Shown in pieces: positions 17,877-25,590 of a DNA stretch of 64,000 nt. Position numbers and translations under genes: made by a program. The notes under the pieces were generated by a model. It was not told the origin of the DNA, did not search any database, and worked only from the letters and a program-made list of their open reading frames with translations. Numbering within the stretch: position 1 is the first letter of the stretch; each line of letters starts with the position of its first letter. Origin of the DNA: Aquimarina sp. ERC-38 (GTDB lineage Bacteria; Bacteroidota; Bacteroidia; Flavobacteriales; Flavobacteriaceae); NCBI RefSeq assembly GCF_026222555.1, contig NZ_CP098511.1, positions 2,647,501-2,711,500 on the forward strand, in the 5' to 3' direction.

Positions 17877-17903
17877 AATCCAATTACATAGTTAGTCTTG
17901 CTA

Positions 17904-20348
17904 TTATTTTTTTCCAACCCGGATAATATCTGCAAAAATACCCGAAGCAGTTACCGCAGCACCTGCACCTGCACCTTTTACCAGTAAAGGTTGTTTTGGA
18001 TAACGGTCTGTAAAGAATAAGACAATATTGTCACTACCTTCCAGGTTATAAAACGGATGGTCTGTCGGTATCTGTTGGATTCCTACCTTTGCTTTTCCGT
18101 TTTCAAACTGTGCTACGTACTTTAACCTACAATTATTTTTATTAGCAGCATCTAGTAAACCTTTAAAATGCGGTTCACTCTCTTTAACCATTTCTAGAAA
18201 TGAAGCTACGTCCGGAGTATCTAAGCTGCCTTCGGGTAGGAAAGAATCATTACTAATATCTTCCAGTTCCATATGATACCCACTCTCACGAGCCAAAATT
18301 AAGATTTTTCTGGCTACGTCAATCCCACTCAGGTCAATTCTGGGATCTGGTTCGGTAAAGCCTTCTTCCTGAGCTTGTTTTACAATATCGTAAAAAGAAA
18401 TCCCTTCCTTAAAATTATTAAAGATAAAGTTTAAACTACCCGAGAGTACCGCCTGTATTTTATGGACGTTATCCCCGGATACCATCAGGTTATTAAGGGT
18501 GTCAATAATAGGTAAACCTGCTCCGACATTAGTTTCGTACAGAAAGGAAGCATTGTATTTCCTAGAGAGGTTTTGCAGGTTTTCATAATTCTCATAAGCA
18601 TCTGCACAGGCGATTTTGTTACAGGTGACCACTGCCATACTCTCTGCCAGGTAATTTTTATAAACCATGGCAATGTCAGGATTTGCAGTATTATCTACAA
18701 AAATAGAATTACGAATATTCATCTCTTTGGCTCGGTTAAAAAACAGGTCTGCATTTGCTTTTTCTCCAGTAGCTAAAGTTTTCTGCCAGGTATCCAGGGC
18801 AATACCTTTATCGTCAAAAATCATAGTCCTGGAATTTGACATACCCACCACCCGTATTTTTAAGCGTAGTTTTTCCTTTAAATAAGACTTTTGCTGCTGT
18901 ATTTGTTCAATTAGTTTGCTACCTACGTTTCCAACCCCGGTGATAAAAAGATTAAGTTGTTTTGACTTTACTTCAAAAAATTCTTCATGAAGTACATTCA
19001 GTGCTTTTTTAATATCCTTTTTTCCGATAACCACACTAATATTTCGTTCCGAAGCTCCTTGCGCGATAGCACGAATATTAACGTTGTTTTTACCCAGGGT
19101 GCTAAACATTTTTCCGCTGATTCCCTGGTGGTGGTACATATGATCTCCGACCAGGGCTACAATAGCAACATCATCTTCAATAATTACCGGTTCCAGGATA
19201 CTTTTATTAATCTCAAATTCAAATACGTTATCAAGGATAGACTTTGCCTTTTGGCAATCCATAGTAGCAACTGCCAGGCAAATCGAATGTTCTGAAGAGG
19301 CTTGAGTAATTAAAATTACATTAATATCAGCAAGGAATAAAGCTTCAAATATCCTCTTAGAAAAACCTGGAATTCCCACCATGCCGCTTCCTTCAATGGA
19401 GAGCAGGCAAACATCTTCAATATGACTTATTCCGGTAACCGGTATGGATGCAGTATTTTTTTCTTTAGTGATCAGCGTTCCTTTTTCATCCGGTTGAAAC
19501 GTATTTTTTATATAAATCGGAATATTTTTTTCTAATACCGGATGGATAGTGGGTGGATAAATTACCTTAGCCCCAAAATGTGACAATTCCATCGCTTCCT
19601 GATAAGAAAGGTGGGGGATAGGCTTTGCTTGCTTAACCAAACGGGGGTTTGCAGTATACATCCCACTTACATCCGTCCAAATTTGTAATTCTTTAGCATT
19701 AACTACAGCAGCAAGGATCGCAGCAGTAAAATCAGATCCGCCCCGACCTAAGGTGGTAGGTTCTCCATCTTGTGTGGTTGCTACAAAACCGGGAAATAGA
19801 AAAACTTCCTTCTTTTCTTCCTGTAATAAGGTAGTAATTGATTCCTGAACTTTAGGATAATCAATACTGATTTTAGAAGAAGGAACCGTAAAGATATGTT
19901 TACGGCTATCTTGTAAAGAAACATCTGTTTTCTGTACCACCGCGGCTTCTGCAATAATGTATGAAGATAGTAATTCTCCGTACCCGGAAAGTACGGCTTC
20001 TGTTTTAGCAGAAAATTCTTTAAGCAAAAAAATACCTTCACATAAGGATTCCAGACGATTTAAGTCCGCCTTGATTTTGCTGATAATTCTGCTTTGCGTA
20101 GCAACCGGAATGAGTTCTTTAACGGTTTCCATATGTTTCGACTCGATGGTAGCAAGGGTTTTTTTATATGACTCATCATTTTGAGAAGCCTGCTGACCTG
20201 CGGTTAGCAGAAGATCGGTAATTCCGCCTAGGGCAGATACCACAACAAGAACTGATTCTTGTTGTGCAGCATGCTTTATAATTTGAATTACCTTATTGAT
20301 ATTAGTTGCATTCGCAACAGAAGAACCTCCGAATTTGAGAACGTTCAT
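17904..20348 (-). CDS. thrA: Bifunctional aspartate kinase / homoserine dehydrogenase I
   Basis: The 814-aa length fits the fused enzyme (E. coli ThrA is 820 aa). The aspartokinase part starts MNVLKFGGSSVANATNI and includes LGRGGSDFTAAILAAVVNA. The central ACT region carries IEGSGMVGIPGFSKRIFEAL and NVNIRAIAQGASERNISVVI. The homoserine dehydrogenase part has NADPH-binding FITGVGNVGSKLIEQI near residue 465, then ETNVGAGLPIIDTLNNL and KGAGAGAAVTASGIFADIIR at the end. It catalyses the first and third steps from aspartate to homoserine. It is the first gene of thrA-thrB-ridA-thrC. Feedback by threonine through ACT is known for the family. Confidence 0.97.
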   Translation of the reverse strand: MNVLKFGGSSVANATNINKVIQIIKHAAQQESVLVVVSALGGITDLLLTAGQQASQNDESYKKTLATIESKHMETVKELIPVATQSRIISKIKADLNRLESLCEGIFLLKEFSAKTEAVLSGYGELLSSYIIAEAAVVQKTDVSLQDSRKHIFTVPSSKISIDYPKVQESITTLLQEEKKEVFLFPGFVATTQDGEPTTLGRGGSDFTAAILAAVVNAKELQIWTDVSGMYTANPRLVKQAKPIPHLSYQEAMELSHFGAKVIYPPTIHPVLEKNIPIYIKNTFQPDEKGTLITKEKNTASIPVTGISHIEDVCLLSIEGSGMVGIPGFSKRIFEALFLADINVILITQASSEHSICLAVATMDCQKAKSILDNVFEFEINKSILEPVIIEDDVAIVALVGDHMYHHQGISGKMFSTLGKNNVNIRAIAQGASERNISVVIGKKDIKKALNVLHEEFFEVKSKQLNLFITGVGNVGSKLIEQIQQQKSYLKEKLRLKIRVVGMSNSRTMIFDDKGIALDTWQKTLATGEKANADLFFNRAKEMNIRNSIFVDNTANPDIAMVYKNYLAESMAVVTCNKIACADAYENYENLQNLSRKYNASFLYETNVGAGLPIIDTLNNLMVSGDNVHKIQAVLSGSLNFIFNNFKEGISFYDIVKQAQEEGFTEPDPRIDLSGIDVARKILILARESGYHMELEDISNDSFLPEGSLDTPDVASFLEMVKESEPHFKGLLDAANKNNCRLKYVAQFENGKAKVGIQQIPTDHPFYNLEGSDNIVLFFTDRYPKQPLLVKGAGAGAAVTASGIFADIIRVGKK

Positions 20349-20423
20349 AAATTTTATTTTGTGATTACTAATATATCGAAATTACCATGATTCGAATTTA
20401 TACCGTTTGCAAAAGAATAATAA

Positions 20424-20540
20424 TTAAAAATAACCCCTAAGGGTACCGGTAGTATTAGTTAAAAAATTTAAAAACAGAGATACCGTATGAGAAGAATAAA
20501 ATTGATATAAATGGATTTTTTTACCCTGTTTAGTTGACAT
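20424..20540 (-). promoter_or_regulatory. Possible threonine leader peptide ORF (38 codons) with attenuator-like hairpin upstream of thrA
   Basis: On the minus strand an ATG at 20540-20538 opens a 38-codon frame starting MSTKQGKKIHLYQFYSS. It ends LTNTTGTLRGYF and stops at TAA 20426-20424, 76 nt before thrA. The end is rich in Thr codons (ACT, ACT, ACC, ACC within six codons). A small hairpin, ACCC (20444-20441) with GGGT (20436-20433), overlaps the last codons and is followed by a T-rich run. This is the layout of a threonine attenuator. The hairpin is weak (4 bp) and the Thr run short, so this is a suggestion only. Confidence 0.35.
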
Positions 20541-20671
20541 TTTTAAAATGTATGGTTAAAGGTCAAATGTATTGATTTTTATTTTTGAATAAGACTAAAT
20601 GAAAACTTATCTTTCCTTTTTTATTGATTACTCAACATAATAGTCATTCCGTTAAATAATTCTTAAAATAC

Positions 20672-22186
20672 ATGAAGATCTTTTCCACCGATCAAATTAA
20701 AAAGTTAGACTTAATTACCATAGAAAAACAGAAAATCAAGAGTACTGATTTGATGGAACGTGCTGCCACCCGTTTATTTGATGCCATTCACGATAAACTA
20801 CAAAATGCCAGTATCCCTATACACATATTTTGCGGTCTGGGAAATAACGGAGGAGACGGTTTGGTTTTAGCCAGGTTGCTTCAAAATCATGGATATAGCA
20901 TACATACGTACATTGTCAACTTTAGTGATAACAGGTCTGCGGATTTTTTAGTGAACTATGGTCGATTAAAAGAAATTTCGGAACAATGGCCTATACAAAT
21001 TAAGTCAAAAGATGATTTTCCTAAAATTCCGGCTAAAGATTTAGTCATAGACGCTATTTTTGGTATTGGTCTAAATCGTCCGCCGGTACCCTGGGTTTCT
21101 GAATTAATAACTTATATTAATAGTTTAAAATGTTTTACTATTAGTATTGATGTGCCTTCCGGGTTATACGTAGATGTTGCTACTCCTACGGATGCTAAGG
21201 TAATAGGAGCCTCTGTGGTACTTACTTTTCAAACCCCAAAGCTTGTTTTTTACCTTCCGGAAACCGGAAAATATATCCAGGAATTAGAAGTACTGGACAT
21301 TGAACTGGATAAGGAAGAAATTCAAAAAACCAAAGGAATCGCACATCTTTTAGGTAAAAACGAAGTTTTAGCTTTATATCAACCCCGTTTTAAGTTTGAC
21401 CATAAAGGCAATTACGGTCACTGTCTACTTATAGGAGGCAGTTACGGGATGATTGGAAGTATCAGTTTAACCACTGAAGCAGCACTTAGGGTGGGAAGTG
21501 GGCTGGTAACTGCTTACATACCTGGTTGCGGATACAATATATTACAAACCAAAGTACCGGAAGCCATGGTTATTACGGATACGGATAAAGAAAAGATTAC
21601 ATCCCTGGATCAAGCAGAGGGGTATAAGGTAGTTGGAATCGGCATGGGTATGGGAACACATCCAACTACTAAAAGAGCATTTTCACAATTTTTGAAGACC
21701 TATCAAGGGAAGCTGGTCGTTGATGCAGACGCTATTAATTTGTTGGCAGAACATAAAGAACTATGTGCGGAATTACCTAAGGAAACGGTATTAACCCCAC
21801 ATCCGGGTGAGTTAAGAAGATTAATTGGTGAATGGAAAGATGATTTTGAAAAGATAGCTCTGGTAAAAGCTTTTTCAAAAAAATATAATTGTATTGTAGT
21901 TATTAAGGGAGCGCATACCCTGACCATTTTTAAAGAAGAAGTGTATATAAATACCACCGGTAATCCGGGAATGGCTACTGCTGGTAGTGGTGATGTGCTT
22001 ACCGGAATAATCACAGGTTTGATTGCTCAAAACTATGATCCGCTAATTGCTGCCGTATTTGGGGTTTATTTACATGGATTGGCAGGTGATCTTGGGGTAG
22101 AAAAATGGGGGTATCAGGCATTACTGGCTCGTAATCTTGTCTTAAATATCGGACCTGCGTACCTGTCTCTCTTTCAAAAAACGTAA
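20672..22186 (+). CDS. nnr: Bifunctional NAD(P)H-hydrate repair enzyme (epimerase + ADP-dependent dehydratase)
   Basis: The 504-aa product fuses two domains. Residues 1 to about 215 are the YjeF_N epimerase (FCGLGNNGGDGLVLARLL, IDAIFGIGLNRP, ISIDVPSGL). From about 225 on lies the ribokinase-like dehydratase (GNYGHCLLIGGSYGMIGSI, VVDADAINLLAE, TVLTPHPGELRRLIG, VVIKGAHTL, GNPGMATAGSGDVLTGII). It repairs damaged NAD(P)H hydrates using ADP. It is transcribed divergently from thrA. Confidence 0.95.
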   Translation: MKIFSTDQIKKLDLITIEKQKIKSTDLMERAATRLFDAIHDKLQNASIPIHIFCGLGNNGGDGLVLARLLQNHGYSIHTYIVNFSDNRSADFLVNYGRLKEISEQWPIQIKSKDDFPKIPAKDLVIDAIFGIGLNRPPVPWVSELITYINSLKCFTISIDVPSGLYVDVATPTDAKVIGASVVLTFQTPKLVFYLPETGKYIQELEVLDIELDKEEIQKTKGIAHLLGKNEVLALYQPRFKFDHKGNYGHCLLIGGSYGMIGSISLTTEAALRVGSGLVTAYIPGCGYNILQTKVPEAMVITDTDKEKITSLDQAEGYKVVGIGMGMGTHPTTKRAFSQFLKTYQGKLVVDADAINLLAEHKELCAELPKETVLTPHPGELRRLIGEWKDDFEKIALVKAFSKKYNCIVVIKGAHTLTIFKEEVYINTTGNPGMATAGSGDVLTGIITGLIAQNYDPLIAAVFGVYLHGLAGDLGVEKWGYQALLARNLVLNIGPAYLSLFQKT

Positions 22187-22297
22187 GGTAAATCAATAAT
22201 TTATGTTAGATATAGGATTAAATATGTAATTAATCCGTTAAAATGTAGTTATGATAACAAAGTTTTGGTAATTTTAAACTTTAAAATATAATAAGCA

Positions 22298-23179
22298 ATG
22301 AAAATAACAAACAAATTGATAGCAACCACCATGGCTGCTTTAGGACTGCTGGGAGCTACTTCATGCTCCGGTGATGATGACGGAGCGCCTACCGCACAAC
22401 TTACTATGAAGGTGGTAGGATTACAAGAACTTACTAATGGTGCAAGATATGAAGGATGGATTATTGTAAATGGAGAGCCAGTGTCTACAGGTTCTTTTAC
22501 CAGTACTTCACCTGATCAAACCTTTACTGTTAATGCTGCCCAATTGGAAGAAGCTACGGAATTTGTACTTTCTATTGAATCTGATAATGATCCGGCACCT
22601 TCTGATAGCAAGTTGTTATCTGGTCGTTTTAACGACGCTAAAACTGCTAGAGTTGGAATAACCGAAGTTGTTGGGAATCTAGATGCTGTTTCCGGGCAAT
22701 TCGTATTAGCTTCTCCTACGGATAATAGTGTTAACCCTATGAATAACGATGAAAACGGAATCTGGTTTATGAATCCGAATAATGGTAGTCCAACTGCCGG
22801 ATTGAATTTGCCAGAATTACAACAAGGTTGGCAATACGAAGGCTGGGTAGAATTTGAAGGAAACTTGGTAAGTACCGGAAAATTTAATTCGGTTTCCGGT
22901 AGTGATTTGGCTTCTCCTTTTAGTGGAAATGATCCTGCACCTCCATTCCCTGGTGAAGATTTCTTAAACAGTGCTCCGGCGGGGCTTACGTTTCCGGATG
23001 ATGGTGATGTAAGGGGAAAAAGGGTTTTTATTTCTATAGAGCCTAATCCGGATTATGATCAGGCAGGTGCTTTTTTTGTTAGACCTTTAACAGGTATGGC
23101 AGAACAACAATTAGCACCTAATACTACAGATTTAGATCAAACAGCGTCTGATCCTTTTGGTACGGTAACTCGTCCTTAA
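22298..23179 (+). CDS. Outer-surface or periplasmic lipoprotein with two YEGW repeats, anti-sigma-factor-like
   Basis: The 293-aa product has a lipoprotein signal (ALGLLGATSC lipobox, Cys about residue 23) followed by an acidic SGDDDG stretch. Two related domains follow: LTNGARYEGWIIVNGEPVST with GSF, and LQQGWQYEGWVEFEGNLVST with GKF. Each is followed by an Asn/Pro-rich loop and a SIE-N/DP strand. This YEGW-plus-VSTG pattern resembles the C-terminal domain of RskA-type anti-sigma factors, but there is no cytosolic or membrane anti-sigma part, so the function is unknown. A strong terminator follows. Confidence 0.65.
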   Translation: MKITNKLIATTMAALGLLGATSCSGDDDGAPTAQLTMKVVGLQELTNGARYEGWIIVNGEPVSTGSFTSTSPDQTFTVNAAQLEEATEFVLSIESDNDPAPSDSKLLSGRFNDAKTARVGITEVVGNLDAVSGQFVLASPTDNSVNPMNNDENGIWFMNPNNGSPTAGLNLPELQQGWQYEGWVEFEGNLVSTGKFNSVSGSDLASPFSGNDPAPPFPGEDFLNSAPAGLTFPDDGDVRGKRVFISIEPNPDYDQAGAFFVRPLTGMAEQQLAPNTTDLDQTASDPFGTVTRP

Positions 23180-23203
23180 TAATAAATAAAGCATAATTTT
23201 TAT

Positions 23204-23240
23204 AAAACTACCTGAAGGTGTTGCTTTCAGGTAGTTTTTT
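23204..23240 (+). terminator. Rho-independent terminator after the lipoprotein gene
   Basis: The arms aaaactacctgaa (23204-23216) and ttcaggtagtttt (23226-23238) pair perfectly, with a 9-nt loop and a T-run on the plus strand. The complementary A-run also makes it plausible for the minus strand gene that ends at 23286. Confidence 0.85.
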
Positions 23241-23285
23241 AGTTCTGGAAAACAGTAATTAACTTATGTTTTACTGACTAGGTTA

Positions 23286-23666
23286 TTAGTTTCTCTCTTC
23301 AACCATCACATCCATTACCGTTGCGGTAGAATCACAATTTTTTATACGAATGGCAATTACGTCCTTCTTAGGGGTTCCTTCTATATAATACACTTTGCAT
23401 CCCGTTGTACGGGTGTCACTTTTACTAAAGTCAACCTCCCCTTCTTTTAATAGATAAGTAATTATACTGGTATCTATAGCAGTAGTAGACATCATACTTA
23501 AGACTTCCGGTTTTATTATTCTCTCTTTTAAGCGAAGGTCTTTTAACACCCTGGCATTCGGGCCGTAGTCAAAAGTTGTGTTCTTGGCAGCCCAAATGTA
23601 GTAGACAATTCCGCTACCTACTAAAAAACCAATTAGGTAGTAGAGTATTCGATACGATTGTTTCAA
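23286..23666 (-). CDS. DUF4258-like membrane-anchored protein, 126 aa
   Basis: The protein has one N-terminal membrane segment (ILYYLIGFLVGSGIVYYIW). A soluble domain follows with YGPNARVLKDLRLKERI, EGEVDFSKSDTRTTGCKVYY and IEGTPKKDVIAIRIKNCDST, which resembles flavobacterial proteins annotated DUF4258. Function unknown. It follows alanine dehydrogenase by 19 nt on the same strand and is probably co-transcribed with it. Confidence 0.65.
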   Translation of the reverse strand: MKQSYRILYYLIGFLVGSGIVYYIWAAKNTTFDYGPNARVLKDLRLKERIIKPEVLSMMSTTAIDTSIITYLLKEGEVDFSKSDTRTTGCKVYYIEGTPKKDVIAIRIKNCDSTATVMDVMVEERN

Positions 23667-23685
23667 AATAGGATAGAATTAAGGC

Positions 23686-24885
23686 TTATAAAATCAATAA
23701 ATTGATATCTCGGTACATTAAGTCAAACCATTCGGCAATAGAGCGATTGGTTAAGATTCCGTGGTAATAATACAACCCGTTTTTTAATCCTTTATCAAAA
23801 CGTACTGCATTTTCAATACCACCTTCATCTGCAATTTGAAGTAAGTACGGTGTAAAAATGTTACTAATTGAGATAGAAGAAGTTTTAGCGTATCTCGAAG
23901 GAATATTAGGTACACAATAGTGAACTACTCCATGCTTAACAAAAGTTGGCTGATCGTGCGAAGTAATCTCACTGGTTTCAAAACAGCCCCCCATATCAAT
24001 ACTGACGTCAATAATAACCGCACCGGTTTTCATGTGTTCGACCATGGTTTCAGATACCAGGATTGGAGAACGGTCTTTTCCTCTTACCGCACCTATCACC
24101 ACGTCACATCGTCGTAGGGCTTTCTTTAAGTTTTTAGGTTGAATAGTTGAAGTATATAAAGGACGTCCGGCACTCGTCTGGATACACCGCAACTTGGTAA
24201 TGGAATTATCAAAAACTTTAACGTTGGCGCCTAAACCAATAGCCGATCTTACGGCAAATTCACCTACGGTTCCCGCCCCAATAATAACTACTTCTACCGG
24301 AGGTACTCCGCTAATATTACCCATCATTAACCCGTTTCCTTTCTGCGCACTACTCATCAGTTCGGCGGCAATCAGAACTGCGGCGGTTCCTGCGATTTCA
24401 CTTAACGCCCTTACGGCAGGATACGTTCCATCGCTATCCCGGATAAACTCAAACCCCATGGCGGTAATCCGCTTTTTAGCCAATTCGTGAAAAAAAGCCT
24501 TAGATTGTGTTTTTAACTGTAAAGCTGAAATCAAAACGGCTTGTGGGTTTACCATTTTCATTTCATCCAGAGAGGGAGGCTCGACCTTTAATAAAATCGG
24601 GCACCCGAATACTTTTGCTGTGTCGTTGGTAATTTCAGCGCCAGCCTCGCTATATTCCCGATCGGTAAAACTGGCGTTAATCCCGGCATTTGTTTCTATC
24701 ATCACCCGGTGCCCGTGTGCCGTGAGTGCAGCAACCGCATCCGGAGTTAAACAAACCCGCTTTTCCTGATAGCTGGTTTCTTTAGGAATACCAATAAATA
24801 ATTTTCCTTTTTTCGGAAGGATTTCTAAGGTCTCTTCCTGGGGTAATAATTCAGCTTTTGTAAATGGGGAAGTCGGCTTTGTCAT
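23686..24885 (-). CDS. ald: Alanine dehydrogenase
   Basis: The 399-aa product has the AlaDH/PNT N-terminal domain (IGIPKETSYQEKRVCLTPDA, VMIETNAGINASFTDREY) and a Rossmann NAD-binding domain (VEVVIIGAGTVGEFAVRSAI). It ends with the IDVSIDMGGCFETSE and VPNIPSRYAKTSSISISN blocks. It interconverts alanine and pyruvate with NAD. It carries about 30 extra N-terminal residues compared with the classical enzyme, as is usual in Bacteroidota. It lies downstream of porX-tsaE but is separated from them by a 270-nt gap occupied by a dispersed repeat. Confidence 0.9.
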   Translation of the reverse strand: MTKPTSPFTKAELLPQEETLEILPKKGKLFIGIPKETSYQEKRVCLTPDAVAALTAHGHRVMIETNAGINASFTDREYSEAGAEITNDTAKVFGCPILLKVEPPSLDEMKMVNPQAVLISALQLKTQSKAFFHELAKKRITAMGFEFIRDSDGTYPAVRALSEIAGTAAVLIAAELMSSAQKGNGLMMGNISGVPPVEVVIIGAGTVGEFAVRSAIGLGANVKVFDNSITKLRCIQTSAGRPLYTSTIQPKNLKKALRRCDVVIGAVRGKDRSPILVSETMVEHMKTGAVIIDVSIDMGGCFETSEITSHDQPTFVKHGVVHYCVPNIPSRYAKTSSISISNIFTPYLLQIADEGGIENAVRFDKGLKNGLYYYHGILTNRSIAEWFDLMYRDINLLIL

Positions 24886-24949
24886 TCAGTTGTAATTCTA
24901 TTTCAAATTACGAATAAAAAAGCGGACTACACAAATAAAACCAGTGACT

Positions 24950-25155
24950 CCTCATATATTTTCATTAGTTTCCAGTAAAGATTCAAGATCGCTATCGCTT
25001 CTAGAAACAAGAAACAAGACTAATCATTATAGTATTAAAAATCAATATCTACGTTAAAGAATGAATTACCTTTTAAGAAGTAAAAAAGCAACCTCTATAC
25101 ACTTTAAAGTTTGGTATCACCTTATTTTACCATTCTTTACAAACTTTTATTTATT
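24950..25155 (-). repeat. Dispersed intergenic repeat, copy A (reverse orientation)
   Basis: Read on the minus strand it begins aataaataaaagtttgtaaa, runs through taccaaactttaaagtg and gaggttgcttttttac, and reaches tagaagcgatagcgatctt before ending near actggaaactaatg. The same blocks in the same order occur at 34382-34593, 35688-35793 (3' part), 40322-40547, 40548-40622 (3' part) and split across 59382-59503/61083-61204. It fills the ald-tsaE gap. Confidence 0.8.
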
Positions 25156-25590
25156 TTAACCGGACACTAATGATGTATTTTCAATACTTAGTTTACGTAC
25201 ATCCGTTTCTGCTTGATCAATTTTTACCGTAGTAAATTGCTCGGGTAACAGAGGCTTCACTTTGTCCGGCCATTCTATAAAAACCCAGGCATCCTGATAT
25301 AAATACTCCTCAAAACCCATATCCAGCGCTTCGTTTATATCTTTTATTCGGTATAAATCAAAATGAAATATTTTACTATCGGCACCCTGATATTCATTTA
25401 CCAAGGCAAAAGTAGGACTGGAAACGGTATCTTGAGTTCTCAAGGATGTACATAATTGCTTTATCAACGTGGTTTTACCCATTCCCATAGCAGCATCAAA
25501 TAATATAATCTTTGAAGCACTATTCTGAATTATAAAATCAGCTGCGGTCTCTAATTCCGTCAAAGAATATGTAAGCGTATGTACTTTCAA
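25156..25590 (-). CDS. tsaE: tRNA threonylcarbamoyladenosine biosynthesis ATPase TsaE
   Basis: The 144-aa YjeE/TsaE family protein has the P-loop FDAAMGMGKTTLIKQL (first family Gly replaced by Ala33), TVSSPTFALVNEYQG, FHFDLYRI and WVFIEWPDKVKPLLP. It works with TsaB and TsaD to make t6A37 on tRNAs. The start is TTG 25590-25588, directly after the TGA of porX and in the same reading frame. The next in-frame ATG would lie inside the P-loop, so the TTG is the only reasonable start. Translation probably depends on ribosomes that have just finished porX. Confidence 0.9.
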   Translation of the reverse strand: MKVHTLTYSLTELETAADFIIQNSASKIILFDAAMGMGKTTLIKQLCTSLRTQDTVSSPTFALVNEYQGADSKIFHFDLYRIKDINEALDMGFEEYLYQDAWVFIEWPDKVKPLLPEQFTTVKIDQAETDVRKLSIENTSLVSG

